This document shows, in pieces, positions 50,741 through 59,605 of a DNA stretch of 64,000 nt (positions within the stretch are counted from its first letter, which is position 1; each line of letters opens with the position of its first letter). The translations under genes were made by a program, and so were the position numbers. The stretch is from Acidobacteriota bacterium (GTDB lineage: Bacteria; Acidobacteriota; Terriglobia; Bryobacterales; Bryobacteraceae), in contig JAFKEE010000041.1 in assembly GCA_017307505.1 (NCBI GenBank), positions 62,001-126,000 of the forward strand, written 5' to 3'. The notes under the pieces are model-generated. The model did not search any database. It saw only the letters and a list, made by a program, of their open reading frames with translations, and was not told where the DNA came from.

Positions 50741-51475
50741 ATGAAACTCAAACCAATGCTATTCGGAGCGGCGACCGTGCTGGCGGTCCTCTCCTCAGCC
50801 TCCGCGGCGCCTTTGCCGCCCTCCGTGCTGGGGACTGACAAAGCGGTCGTGATCCAGAATGAAGACCTGCAGGTCCTGACAGGCGGGGGCTTCGGGGGCA
50901 CGCTCGCTGGAATCAACACCTACCTGTGGTGTGTCGATTGGGAAGACTACATCGCCGGCCCGCCGGATGCCTATAAGGCCAACGTGGTGGCCCTGGGCGA
51001 CTGGACCCCGGCCCAAAGGGCGCAGGTACAAAAGGGGAACAACACGAATTGGGCGGTGGATCCTCCGGCCCTGAGCGCTCTGCAGCGCTATCAGGTGGCG
51101 GCTTACCTGCTTTCCCAGATGGTCACCTTCCAGACACTCACGCCACAGACCGGCGCTACGCTGACGGCGGACCAGAACCTGCAGAATTCGCTGTGGAAGA
51201 TCCTGAATCTCGGTGCGCCCTCGTATCCGAGCCCGATGCCCTCCAATCTGGGGCCGCTGAATGCCGCGATTGCCTATGTGCAGAGCCACCCCACCTACGG
51301 TTTTGGCTCGTTCGCGGTGGTGAGCGGGATCTCGTCCGATGGCGTCCTGGGCCGAACGAAGAAGCAGACCTTCCTGGTGGCGATTCAACCGGCCTCGGTA
51401 CCTGAGCCGGGCACCTACGCCCTGATGGGCCTGGGGCTGGGCGCCCTGGCGCTGCTCCGCAAACGCAAAGCTTAG
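50741..51475 (+). CDS. PEP-CTERM sorting-signal protein
   Basis: 244 residues with a signal peptide (MKLKPMLFGAATVLAVLSSASA). The extreme C-terminus is the exosortase signal VPEPGTYALMGLGLGALALL then RKRKA: the VPEP box, a TM helix and a basic end. The mature part has no enzyme motif (LWCVDWEDYIAGPPDAY, RYQVAAYLLSQMVTF). After EpsH/exosortase cleavage it would be attached or released at the cell envelope, often with exopolysaccharide. No exosortase gene is in the window. An intrinsic terminator follows. Confidence 0.9.
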   Translation: MKLKPMLFGAATVLAVLSSASAAPLPPSVLGTDKAVVIQNEDLQVLTGGGFGGTLAGINTYLWCVDWEDYIAGPPDAYKANVVALGDWTPAQRAQVQKGNNTNWAVDPPALSALQRYQVAAYLLSQMVTFQTLTPQTGATLTADQNLQNSLWKILNLGAPSYPSPMPSNLGPLNAAIAYVQSHPTYGFGSFAVVSGISSDGVLGRTKKQTFLVAIQPASVPEPGTYALMGLGLGALALLRKRKA

Positions 51476-51504
51476 TCCGCTCCTCCTCTCCCAGCTACAG
51501 TCAA

Positions 51505-51538
51505 ACGGCCGCCCGCAGCGATGCGGGCGGCCGTTTTT
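51505..51538 (+). terminator. Intrinsic terminator after the PEP-CTERM gene
   Basis: A perfect 13-bp stem, ACGGCCGCCCGCA (51505-51517) with TGCGGGCGGCCGT (51522-51534), loop GCGA, then TTTTT. It stands 10 nt before the stop of the converging ADOP gene. Confidence 0.88.
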
Positions 51539-51547
51539 GCGTGGGTG

Positions 51548-53902
51548 CTAGTCGCGGCGCAGCGCGGTCATGGGGTCGAGCCGTGAGGCGCGCAGGCCGG
51601 GCTGGAGGGCCGCGGCGACGGCCACGGCGAGCAGCAGGAAGAGGACCGAGGCGTAGATCCAGGGAGATTGGAATTCAGTCTGGAACAGCAGTCCCTTGAG
51701 GTAGCGCACGCTGGCGAGGGAGGCGCAAAGACCAAGGATTGCGCCGGCGACGGTCCAGCGCAGCGCGCGGCTGAGAATCAGGGACACAATGCCGGCGGGC
51801 GTAGAGCCGAGGCACAGGCGCACTCCGATTTCGCGCGTGCGCTGTGTGACGAAGAAACTGATGACGGCATACAGGCCGATGCTGGCCAGCAGGATGCCCA
51901 CCAACGCAAAGGAAGTGAGCACCACGGTCTGGAAGCGCGGCCGCTGGTAGAGGCCGGCCACTTTGTCCTCCATGGAGTTGATCTCGACTGGCAGGTGCGG
52001 ATCCATGGCGGCCATCTCGCCGCGGATGAGAGGCGCCATGGCGGTGGAGGGCAGAGCGCTTCGGATGATGGCGATCCAGCGGCGTGCCGGGCCCGGGATC
52101 ACCTGGGGCCGCTGCATATAGTACTCGGAATCCTGCTTCTGACCGGGCGGCGCGTTGCGGACCTCACCGGCAATGCCGATGACGGTGAGCCAGGGGTTCT
52201 CGGGCCCGGCGCGCAGGCGGCGGCCCAGGGGATCCTGCCGGCCAAAGAGGCGGGCGGCGAGGGAGCCGCTGAGGACGATGGTGTCCTTGTCGCCGGACTG
52301 AAAGGCGCGGCCGCGCAGCAGCGGGATGCCGAGGGCGGGGAAGTAGTCCGGAGTCACCCAGCGGTAGACCACCATGCCGCCGGTGCCCTGGCGGGTTTCG
52401 GCGGGCTGTCCCTCCAACTGGATGCGCGAGTAGATCATGGCCTGGGTACGGCCCGAGGGTGGTACGGAATCGGCCAGGGCCACCTGGGCGACGCCGGGCA
52501 GGCGGCGCAGGCGTTGCTGTGCCTCCAGGGCGTGCTGGGCGTCGAGGCGCATGGTGGCGGTGAGGACGCGGTTTTCCTGGAAGCCGAGCGGGACGTTCTG
52601 GAGCTTCCACAGGCTATGGAGAAGGAGCCCGGCTCCGGTGAGCAGGACGACGGTGATGGCGAACTGAGCCGTGACCAGGAGGGGCTTCAACCAGAGGCCG
52701 CGGCGCTCCGTGGCGCGGGTGCCGGAGAGGTCTTCGAGAGAGACGCGCAGGAGGGCGGGCGCGAGTCCGGAGAGCAGGCCGGCGGCCAGGGTCAGGAGGA
52801 CCGCGAAGGCGGCGACGCGCCAATCGATCTGGGCGTCGCGGAGACGGGCGATGCCTTCGGGCGCAAGGCTGCGCAGCAGGCGCAGGAGCCACCAGGCGAG
52901 ACCAATGCCGGCCAGGCCGCCGGCAGAGGCGAGCAGCAGGGTACCGGCGAGGGATTCCCGGATGAGTTGCCAGCGGGTGGCGCCCAGGGCGGCCCGGACC
53001 GCGCGCTCCTGCGACTGGCCGGAGGCCCGGGCCAGCAGAAGGTTCGCGACGTTGGCGCAGGCGATGAGCAGGACGCAGAAGACGGCTCCGGTGAGGAGTT
53101 GGGCGGCGAGGCGGGCATCGCGCGACTGGCGGTCGCGGAGTCCGGAGATCTTCAACGAGATTTCCTTGCGGAACTGGGCCGGGACGAGTTTGAGGGACTC
53201 CTGGTAGAGCGGCAGCAAGCCGGCGCGGATCTGGGGCAGGGTGAGGCCCGGTTTCATCCGGCCGAAGACGACGAGTAGCGCCATGCGATCGCGGGCTCGC
53301 TGGACGGCTTCGTCCAACTGTTGGGGCAGGAGAACGTCGATGCGGGTCAGGTTGGGGTACTCGAAGTTGGCGGGCAGGACTCCGGCGATGCGCGTGGGGC
53401 GGCCGTCCAGGTTGATGGTGCGGTTGAGAACGGCCGGGTCGCCGCCGAAGCGGCCGCGCCACATTTCATAGGAGATGAGGGCATTCTGGGCAACGCCGGG
53501 ACGATCGTCGTCGCGCGTGAGGTCGCGGCCCAGGACCGGGGCGACACCGAGAGTCGACAGGAAGTTCGCTTCCACGCGGCCGCAGCGGAGGCGGGCCGGG
53601 TTGTCTTCGAAGAGGTCGCAGTCGCCGGCCATGCTGGTGGAGGTGATGGCGCTGAAGACGGTCTGCCTGTCACGCCAGTCCAGGTAATCCGGCCCGAGCA
53701 GGAACTCTTCCTCGGCGAGCGGTGTACCCATGCCGAGCCAGATGAGTTGGTGCTCCGCGGCGTAGGGCAGGGAGCGGATCAGGATGCGGTCGACGACGCT
53801 GAAGACCGCGGTGGCGGAGCCGACACCCAGAGCAAGCGCCAGGACGGCCGTGGTGGTGAAGGCCGGAGCGCGGAAAAAGGAGCGGAGAGCGGGTTTCCAC
53901 AT
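51548..53902 (-). CDS. ADOP-type ABC transporter permease, short form
   Basis: 784 residues from ATG 53902 (MWKPALRSFFRAPAF). The open frame continues upstream to 54382, but that segment is not family-like. It has two MacB_PCD/FtsX units: LALALGVGSATAVFSVVDRIL, the hallmark LLIACANVANLLLARASGQSQERAVRAALGATR, a second TM set, and the ending LRASRLDPMTALRRD. Unlike the copy at 14985-17627 it lacks the cytosolic N-terminal ADOP helix, and no PadR gene is adjacent. As usual no ATPase gene is nearby. It probably works with an ATPase encoded elsewhere. Confidence 0.87.
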   Translation of the reverse strand: MWKPALRSFFRAPAFTTTAVLALALGVGSATAVFSVVDRILIRSLPYAAEHQLIWLGMGTPLAEEEFLLGPDYLDWRDRQTVFSAITSTSMAGDCDLFEDNPARLRCGRVEANFLSTLGVAPVLGRDLTRDDDRPGVAQNALISYEMWRGRFGGDPAVLNRTINLDGRPTRIAGVLPANFEYPNLTRIDVLLPQQLDEAVQRARDRMALLVVFGRMKPGLTLPQIRAGLLPLYQESLKLVPAQFRKEISLKISGLRDRQSRDARLAAQLLTGAVFCVLLIACANVANLLLARASGQSQERAVRAALGATRWQLIRESLAGTLLLASAGGLAGIGLAWWLLRLLRSLAPEGIARLRDAQIDWRVAAFAVLLTLAAGLLSGLAPALLRVSLEDLSGTRATERRGLWLKPLLVTAQFAITVVLLTGAGLLLHSLWKLQNVPLGFQENRVLTATMRLDAQHALEAQQRLRRLPGVAQVALADSVPPSGRTQAMIYSRIQLEGQPAETRQGTGGMVVYRWVTPDYFPALGIPLLRGRAFQSGDKDTIVLSGSLAARLFGRQDPLGRRLRAGPENPWLTVIGIAGEVRNAPPGQKQDSEYYMQRPQVIPGPARRWIAIIRSALPSTAMAPLIRGEMAAMDPHLPVEINSMEDKVAGLYQRPRFQTVVLTSFALVGILLASIGLYAVISFFVTQRTREIGVRLCLGSTPAGIVSLILSRALRWTVAGAILGLCASLASVRYLKGLLFQTEFQSPWIYASVLFLLLAVAVAAALQPGLRASRLDPMTALRRD

Positions 53903-54136
53903 AGCTGTGCCCAGTGCAGGGATAGACTCCAGGCGATCTGGGACAGTTCCCGGGGCGTGTAGGATTTCCAGATTTGCCGTGTAGGAGATTCCAGCATAAC
54001 CAGAGCCGATTGACTCAATTAAGAGAAGGATGTCCTTTGTTTGCAATGAGGCGATGGATGGACCGCCAACTGCAATGGCTCGTGTAGGCGAATCCGACTT
54101 TTGAGGAAACGCCACCAGGTGACAAAGGAGATTCCG

Positions 54137-54430
54137 ATGTTCGGTATCGATTGGAACAATCCGCAGACGATGTGGCTCAACTACACGAATCTGGCGCTGG
54201 GCGTAGTGACGCTCATCTGCTTCGTGGCCGTGGGCTACAACATCGTGAGGGAGTTGCTGGAACAACGGCAGAAGCACAACGCGATGGATCGCGAGTTGAA
54301 GGACATGCTGGCCGCGCAGGGTCATGCCATGGAGGTTCCGGGTTTGGGCTGGACCATGGCCGACGGCGGAGAGCCGGTGCATCCGCCGGTGTTCAAGCGT
54401 CCGCCCACGCCGCGGGAGAAGAAGCAGTAG
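54137..54430 (+). CDS. Small single-TM protein, first gene of the quinone-oxidoreductase operon
   Basis: 97 residues from ATG 54137, with AAAGGAG just upstream. One TM helix near residues 15-36 (YTNLALGVVTLICFVAVGYNI), then a basic/charged helix (VRELLEQRQKHNAMDRELKDML) and a proline-rich tail. It resembles the small membrane subunits found beside NrfD-type complexes, but I cannot name a family. It starts the rightward series that runs without large gaps to 60419, so it is likely an accessory subunit. Confidence 0.65.
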   Translation: MFGIDWNNPQTMWLNYTNLALGVVTLICFVAVGYNIVRELLEQRQKHNAMDRELKDMLAAQGHAMEVPGLGWTMADGGEPVHPPVFKRPPTPREKKQ

Positions 54431-54442
54431 GAGGAGATTGCC

Positions 54443-55360
54443 GTGAGCTGCCCGTTTCTCAGGGAAGCACGTGCCCGCAGCTGCCAGGCTGCGCCGTTAC
54501 GGAAGCTGATTGTGGAAGGCCGCACCGACACTTCCGGCGAGAAGTGTTCATCGGCCGCGCATCAGCAGTGCTCCATTTTCGTGGATCAGCGCGCCATTTC
54601 GGAAGATCCGGGCCGGTGTCCGTTTCTGCACGAATCGCTTATGCAGTACTGCGCGGCGCAGTCGGTACCGAAGATGGTTCCGTACAGCGAGTCGCAGTTG
54701 GGCAAGTGCGGATCGGACAGCTACCAGTATTGCGAGTTGTACCTGCAGATGGCGCATCCCGGCGGATCGCATGCGGCGAACGAGTGGCAGGTGGAAGGCA
54801 TTCCGGTGCCCTCCAGACTGCACTACACCGCCAACCACATGTGGATCGACACGCACGCGAGCGGCGCCTGCCACATCGGCATTGATGGTTTTCTGGCCCG
54901 CCTGATCGGCAGGCTGGACGGAGTCAACTTTGCGACGCAGCGCGGGGTCAGCCGGCCCAGCGCTGTCCTGAACCTGCATGGGGCGGACTGGCCGCTGGTC
55001 TTCCCGAATCAGGTATTGATCAGTTCAGCCAACCTCTATCTGCGCGGCAATCCGGCGCGGCTGGCAGCCGATCCTTATGGTTCAGGCTACCTGTTTGAAG
55101 GTTGGGAACCGCCGTCCGGTTCGCCGTCGAGCCATGGCCTGATGCATGGCCGCCAGGCGATTCACTGGATCCGGCAGGAAGTCTCCAGGCTATCGGAGTT
55201 CGTCCAGCAGTGTGCCAGCCGGCGCGGGTCCGGCGTGGATGCCACACTGTGCGACGGCGGCACCTGCGTGCCGGGACTACTTGACCATCTGACCCGCGAC
55301 GAGATGTTCCGGCTGCTGCACGAGTTCTTCGATCCTCATGCAGCGTGGCCTGCCCAATAA
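54443..55360 (+). CDS. GcvH-like protein with tandem cysteine modules, no lipoyl lysine
   Basis: 305 residues from GTG 54443, with GGAGGAG upstream. The N-terminal 105 residues hold two similar Cys4 units: CPFLREARARSC...KCSSAAHQQC (C3, C14, C35, C43) and CPFLHESLMQYC...KCGSDSYQYC (C59, C70, C89, C97). Residues about 125-235 are like the glycine-cleavage H protein (ANHMWIDTHASGACHIGIDGF..., NLYLRGNPARLAADPYGSGYLFEGW). The position of the lipoyl lysine is occupied by a non-lysine residue in HGADWPLVFPN. So it is not a lipoyl carrier. It probably serves as a structural or metal-binding accessory of the adjacent redox complex. Confidence 0.7.
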   Translation: MSCPFLREARARSCQAAPLRKLIVEGRTDTSGEKCSSAAHQQCSIFVDQRAISEDPGRCPFLHESLMQYCAAQSVPKMVPYSESQLGKCGSDSYQYCELYLQMAHPGGSHAANEWQVEGIPVPSRLHYTANHMWIDTHASGACHIGIDGFLARLIGRLDGVNFATQRGVSRPSAVLNLHGADWPLVFPNQVLISSANLYLRGNPARLAADPYGSGYLFEGWEPPSGSPSSHGLMHGRQAIHWIRQEVSRLSEFVQQCASRRGSGVDATLCDGGTCVPGLLDHLTRDEMFRLLHEFFDPHAAWPAQ

Positions 55361-55376
55361 CAAGGAGATACAAATC

Positions 55377-55955
55377 ATGCGCTCCGCCATCCTCTTCCTG
55401 GCGGGCTTGGTATCGGTGCTCACCGCGGGTTGGACGGTTTTCCCGCGGGCTTTATACAAGAGCAGCCCTCAGCCTCTGCAGTTCAATCATAAAGTTCACG
55501 CCGAGAAGGCCGGCAGCGAATGCAGTTCCTGCCACGAAATCAGGGCAGACGGTTCCTTCAGCGGAATCCCGGGCATCGCCAACTGCGCGGGATGTCATCC
55601 CGAGCCGCAGGGCACCAGCCTGGCGGAGAAGACGCTGGTGGAAAAGTATGTCAAACCCAACGTGGAAATCCCCTGGCATGGCTACTACCGGCAGCCCATC
55701 AACGCGCGGTTCTCTCATGTACGGCATGTGAAGGCCGGCAAGCTGAAGTGCGAGACCTGCCATGGCGATCATGGCAAGTCGTCCAGCCTGCCGCCCTATG
55801 AGGAGAACCGGATCAGCGGCTACAGCCGCCGGATCTGGGGCGCAAAGATGCTGCGCGTGAATATCCGCCCCGACGAAGGCATGAAGATGTCTGACTGTGA
55901 AAACTGCCATGCCCAGCGCGGCGTTTCCGCTGGCTGCCTCGGGTGCCATCAATAG
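55377..55955 (+). CDS. Pentahaem c-type cytochrome, Qrc/class III-like subunit
   Basis: 192 residues from ATG 55377, with AAGGAGA nine bases upstream. An N-terminal hydrophobic segment (AILFLAGLVSVLTAGWTV) acts as signal or anchor. Five CxxCH sites are visible: CSSCH, CAGCH, CETCH, CENCH and CLGCH, with additional histidines (FNHKVHAEKAG, FSHVRHVKAG) suited as distal ligands. QrcA of sulfate reducers has six haems, so this is a five-haem relative. It should receive or deliver periplasmic electrons for the membrane complex encoded next. Start and stop are tightly packed with neighbours. Confidence 0.9.
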   Translation: MRSAILFLAGLVSVLTAGWTVFPRALYKSSPQPLQFNHKVHAEKAGSECSSCHEIRADGSFSGIPGIANCAGCHPEPQGTSLAEKTLVEKYVKPNVEIPWHGYYRQPINARFSHVRHVKAGKLKCETCHGDHGKSSSLPPYEENRISGYSRRIWGAKMLRVNIRPDEGMKMSDCENCHAQRGVSAGCLGCHQ

Positions 55956-55964
55956 GAGCCTGCC

Positions 55965-57581
55965 ATGAAACCTACCAGGCGAGATCTGATTACTCTCGGC
56001 GCAGGCGCCGTGGTGGCGCTGCCCTTTACCCCCCTGCCTTGGAAACTCCTGGACGATTCAGCGATCTGGACGCAGAACTGGCCGTGGATCCCGACTCCGG
56101 CTCGCGGCGAGCCAAGCACGAAGTTCACGGCCTGTACGTTGTGTCCGGCCGCCTGCGGCCTGAAGGTGCGCTGCATTGGCGGGAAGCCGGTGGGCATTGC
56201 GCCGGTAGCCGCGCATCCGGTGAGCCGAGGCGGGCTGTGCGCCCTGGCCTTCGGCGCGCACCAGTTGCCCTGGCACCCGGCCAGGCTGAAGCAGCCGGTG
56301 CTGCGCGGCCAGATGGTGACGATGGAGAAGGCGCAAGCCGCGGTTGCCGCGGAACTGAAGCGCGCGGGGTCGAACGTCGCGTTTCTGGATGCACGGCCCG
56401 GCCGGACGGCGTCCGCGCTCTATCGCCGGTTTCTGCAGGCCAATGGCAGCGACCGGTACCTCACGGTGGGGCGGTCCGGTGAGGGCGCCGGCCGGTTGCT
56501 GCGCCAGTGGAGCGGCTCGGCTGAGCCCCTGGGCCTCGATATTGAGAATGCGAAGACTGTGCTGAGCTTCGGCGTGCCGGTGTTGGACGGCTGGGCGACT
56601 CCGGGGCGCGTGCTGGCTGCCTGGAAGAAGAAGAGCTTCCGCCTGATTCAGGTGGACTCGGTGGCCACCACAACCGCGGGCCTGGCTGACCGGTGGCTGC
56701 TGATCGAACCCGGGTCCGAGGCCGCGCTGGCGCAGGCCCTGGCCGGGACGATCACCGCAGAAGAGGGTGCGAAGGCGACCGGTCTCTCGGTTGCGCTGAT
56801 TCGGGACACGGCGCGCGAGCTCGCGGCCTCCGCTCCGGCTCTGGTGCTTGGAGACGATCCGGCCGTGGCCGCGTTGAATGTTCACTTGCAGAATGTGGGC
56901 CGCGCGGGCGGCTACGTCAGCCGGCGCGGCGCCGCGGGTGTGCAGGGTATGCCTCTGGAGGGCGTACCGGATGGTTCATTGGAACTCCTGTTTGTGGAAG
57001 ACGACGCGGCGCCCTGGGATGTGCTGAAGAAGAAGCTGAGCCCCACCGGGTACCTGGTCTGCTTCTCGGCTTACCATGCGGGACTTGCCACGCACGCCCC
57101 TTGCGTGATTCCGGTACCGGCGAACCTGGAAGCGGCCGATGATGCCTCAGAGCCATTCGACGCGCTGGCGGCTTCGTACTCCGTGGCGCAGGCGCTGCTG
57201 CCGGCGCCGCAGGGTGTCGCCCCGGCGCATGCGTTTCTTGGACGCCTGGCGGGCTGGGCGGAAGACGAGTATGCGGCGGAGCAGAAGAAGCGGGTGGACG
57301 CGATTTTTGCGGCGAAACGAGGCTCCGTGTTCGATCCGGCGGCCGGCGCCGCCACCGCTGTGAGCGAGTTGAAAGACGCCGCCAAGCTGCAGGAAGCGCT
57401 GCAGCAGGGCGGCTGCTGGCAGGACGACGCGGCCGGACCCAAGGTGCTGAAGTGCACCGTGCCGGCCACGCTGGCCAGAGCGGCGGCTGTGCAGAGCAGC
57501 AACTGGACAGCCGCCGTGAGGCCACCGCTGGCGACGAAGATCTATCAGGAGTCCACGCTCCGTTCGACGAGGGAGATTTGA
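55965..57581 (+). CDS. Molybdopterin-oxidoreductase-family subunit, QrcB/ActB-like
   Basis: 538 residues with a twin-arginine signal (TRRDLITLGAGAVVALP). The [4Fe-4S] site is CTLCPAACGLKVRC near residues 57-69 with a fourth Cys in GGLCALAFG near 91. The rest is the alpha/beta body of the family, with alanine-rich, diverged cofactor regions. At 538 residues it is shorter than true molybdoenzymes (usually over 650). In Qrc and alternative complex III the equivalent subunit lacks molybdenum and acts as a scaffold; that seems likely here but is inference. It is 9 nt after the cytochrome gene and 1 nt before the ferredoxin subunit gene. Confidence 0.82.
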   Translation: MKPTRRDLITLGAGAVVALPFTPLPWKLLDDSAIWTQNWPWIPTPARGEPSTKFTACTLCPAACGLKVRCIGGKPVGIAPVAAHPVSRGGLCALAFGAHQLPWHPARLKQPVLRGQMVTMEKAQAAVAAELKRAGSNVAFLDARPGRTASALYRRFLQANGSDRYLTVGRSGEGAGRLLRQWSGSAEPLGLDIENAKTVLSFGVPVLDGWATPGRVLAAWKKKSFRLIQVDSVATTTAGLADRWLLIEPGSEAALAQALAGTITAEEGAKATGLSVALIRDTARELAASAPALVLGDDPAVAALNVHLQNVGRAGGYVSRRGAAGVQGMPLEGVPDGSLELLFVEDDAAPWDVLKKKLSPTGYLVCFSAYHAGLATHAPCVIPVPANLEAADDASEPFDALAASYSVAQALLPAPQGVAPAHAFLGRLAGWAEDEYAAEQKKRVDAIFAAKRGSVFDPAAGAATAVSELKDAAKLQEALQQGGCWQDDAAGPKVLKCTVPATLARAAAVQSSNWTAAVRPPLATKIYQESTLRSTREI

Positions 57582-57582
57582 C

Positions 57583-58332
57583 ATGGCTGCGACGAAGAAA
57601 CACCGCCGCTACGGAATGGTCGTGGACATCGACCTTTGCACGGGCTGCGGCGCCTGCATGGTGGCCTGTGCGGCGGAGAACAATGTGGCTCCAGCGCCGG
57701 AGCGGGCGACGGACCGCACCGGCATCACGCCGATGCGAGTGTATCCGGTGCACAATGGGGCTCCGGGCGACAGGCGCCAAACGGCGTTTCTGCCGCTGAT
57801 GTGCATGCACTGCAGCGAGCCGCCCTGCGAGTCGGTCTGCCCGCAGCAGGCCGTCGAACTGGACGAAGCGACCGGCATAGTCACCCAGATGCCGCAGCGC
57901 TGTCTGGGCTGCCGCTACTGCATGACGGCCTGCCCGTACCACGCACGCTATTTCAACTGGTGGGATCCGCAATGGCCGGTGGGCATGGAGGCGACGTTGA
58001 ATCCGACCGTTGCGCCGCGCTCACGAGGCGTCGTGGAGAAGTGCAATCTCTGCGCTTCCCGGCTGCATGCGGCGGAGGATCAGGCTACGGCCGAAGGGCA
58101 ACCGATGCCCGCGACCTATGTTTCGGCTTGTGTCGAAGCATGCCCCACGGGCGCGATGGTGCTGGGCGATCTGGACGATCCGGATACCGAGGCCCACAAG
58201 CTGGCCAAAGCGGAAGGCACCTTCCAACTGCTGGCCAAGCTGGGCACCCGCCCGAAGGTGTATTACCACTCCAGCCGGCCTTGGGTCCGCAGCCTGTCGG
58301 AACGCAACGCCAAGGAGCAAGCCCATGCCTAG
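57583..58332 (+). CDS. Four-cluster [4Fe-4S] ferredoxin subunit, QrcC/NrfC-like
   Basis: 249 residues. Sixteen cysteines in four groups are visible: CTGCGACMVAC (19-29), CMHCSEPPCESVC (about 74-86), CLGCRYCMTAC (about 107-117), and CNLC...CVEACP (about 153-187). This is the DmsB/NrfC/QrcC electron-transfer type. No TAT signal is present; such subunits travel with the TAT-bearing partner. It passes electrons between the cytochrome/molybdopterin-fold subunit and the NrfD membrane subunit. The stop overlaps the NrfD start by 8 nt. Confidence 0.92.
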   Translation: MAATKKHRRYGMVVDIDLCTGCGACMVACAAENNVAPAPERATDRTGITPMRVYPVHNGAPGDRRQTAFLPLMCMHCSEPPCESVCPQQAVELDEATGIVTQMPQRCLGCRYCMTACPYHARYFNWWDPQWPVGMEATLNPTVAPRSRGVVEKCNLCASRLHAAEDQATAEGQPMPATYVSACVEACPTGAMVLGDLDDPDTEAHKLAKAEGTFQLLAKLGTRPKVYYHSSRPWVRSLSERNAKEQAHA

Positions 58333-59605
58333 CTTCAATGACCGCAACCTGATTCCGCGGGGACTGGAACGGTGTTCCCTGCAAGGCTTCGCGCTGCGCC
58401 TGGCGCCGTGGCTGCTGCTGTTCGCTTTTGGCGCGTACTGCATCTATCTGTGCCTGCGGTTTGGTTTGAACCAGACCAACATGGACAACCGGTTCGCGTT
58501 CGGGTTGTGGATCTTCCTCGACCTCACGGTGATCGCGCTGGGCGCGGGCGCTTTCTTCACCGGCTTCTTGCTGTATCTCATGAAGTGGAAGGCCCTGAAG
58601 TCTGTCATCAACAGTGCGGTGATCATCGGCTTTGTCTGCTATAGCGGCGCCATGGTGGCGCTGGCGGTGGATGTCGGCCAACCGCTGCGCGCCTGGTTCA
58701 CCTTCTGGCATCCCAACGTGCATTCGATGCTGACCGAAGTGTCGTTCTGCATCACCTGCTACCTCACGGTGCTGGCGGTGGAGTACATCCCGATCCTGCT
58801 GAAGAACCGCAAGCTGAAGCAGATTCCGTCGTTCCTGGTCTTCGAGTTTGAACTGCACAAGGTGATTCCCGTGCTGGCGGCAGTAGGCACGCTGCTGTCT
58901 TTCTTCCACCAGGGCTCGCTCGGCGGGCTGTATGGCGTACTGCGCGGCAGGCCCTTCGCCTACCGGGAAGGTTTTGCCATCTGGCCGTCGACCTTCTTCC
59001 TGTTCATCCTTTCGGCGATCGCGGTTGGTCCGAGCTTCATCCTGCTCACCACCAAGCTGGCGGAGAAGTTGAGCCGCAAGCCGCTGGTGCGGGGCGGGGT
59101 CTATCAGATGCTGGGCAAGACGTCCGGCGTGCTGCTCACCGTCTATGTCGCCCTCAAGAGCGTGGACACCCTGATCTGGCTGAACAAGACGTCGCAAGCG
59201 GCCGGTTTCACTCCGTTCGAGTTCTACACGTTCAAGCCGTTCGGCACCTGGATCCTCTTCGCCGAAATCGTGCTGCTGGGACTGGTGCCGGCGCTGCTGC
59301 TGTTGTCGTCGAGAATGCGGGCCAGGCCGGCGGTGCTGACCGGTGCGGCCATCCTGGCCTGCTGTGGTGTGGCGCTGAACCGCTTCGTGCTGACCATCCA
59401 GACGCTGGCGCTGCCCACACTGCCGTTTGACGAGTTTCTGTCCTACTTTCCGAGCTGGCAGGAGTTCGGCGTGTTTGCCGCCGTCCTCGCCTACGGCGTT
59501 CTTGTGTATGCGGTGTCGTTCCGCTATCTGCCGCTGTTTCCCGATGAGAAGCAGCTGACCGCGCCCGTTGAAACTGAGGAGTTGGAATATGTTTCCCGGA
59601 GTTAA
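58325..59605 (+). CDS. NrfD/PsrC-family integral membrane subunit, QrcD-like
   Basis: 426 residues from ATG 58325, which lies inside the ferredoxin gene end; the open frame above it is shadow. About ten TM helices: LAPWLLLFAFGAYCIYLCLRF, FGLWIFLDLTVIALGAGAFF, SVINSAVIIGFVCYSGAMVAL, MLTEVSFCITCYLTVLAVEY, VIPVLAAVGTLLSFFHQGSLG, and more. RPFAYREGFAIWPSTFF and HKVIPVLAAVG are typical of QrcD/ActC/HmeC-type proteins. It forms the menaquinone-binding part of the complex. Together with the preceding three genes it makes a full Qrc-like set. Overlaps the last H-like gene by 17 nt. Confidence 0.92.
   Translation: MPSFNDRNLIPRGLERCSLQGFALRLAPWLLLFAFGAYCIYLCLRFGLNQTNMDNRFAFGLWIFLDLTVIALGAGAFFTGFLLYLMKWKALKSVINSAVIIGFVCYSGAMVALAVDVGQPLRAWFTFWHPNVHSMLTEVSFCITCYLTVLAVEYIPILLKNRKLKQIPSFLVFEFELHKVIPVLAAVGTLLSFFHQGSLGGLYGVLRGRPFAYREGFAIWPSTFFLFILSAIAVGPSFILLTTKLAEKLSRKPLVRGGVYQMLGKTSGVLLTVYVALKSVDTLIWLNKTSQAAGFTPFEFYTFKPFGTWILFAEIVLLGLVPALLLLSSRMRARPAVLTGAAILACCGVALNRFVLTIQTLALPTLPFDEFLSYFPSWQEFGVFAAVLAYGVLVYAVSFRYLPLFPDEKQLTAPVETEELEYVSRS

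Noticed and set aside
53903-54382. N-terminal extension of the second ADOP permease
   Set aside because: No ADOP-type N-terminal helix in it; composition and lack of hydrophobic pattern point to shadow of the next operon.
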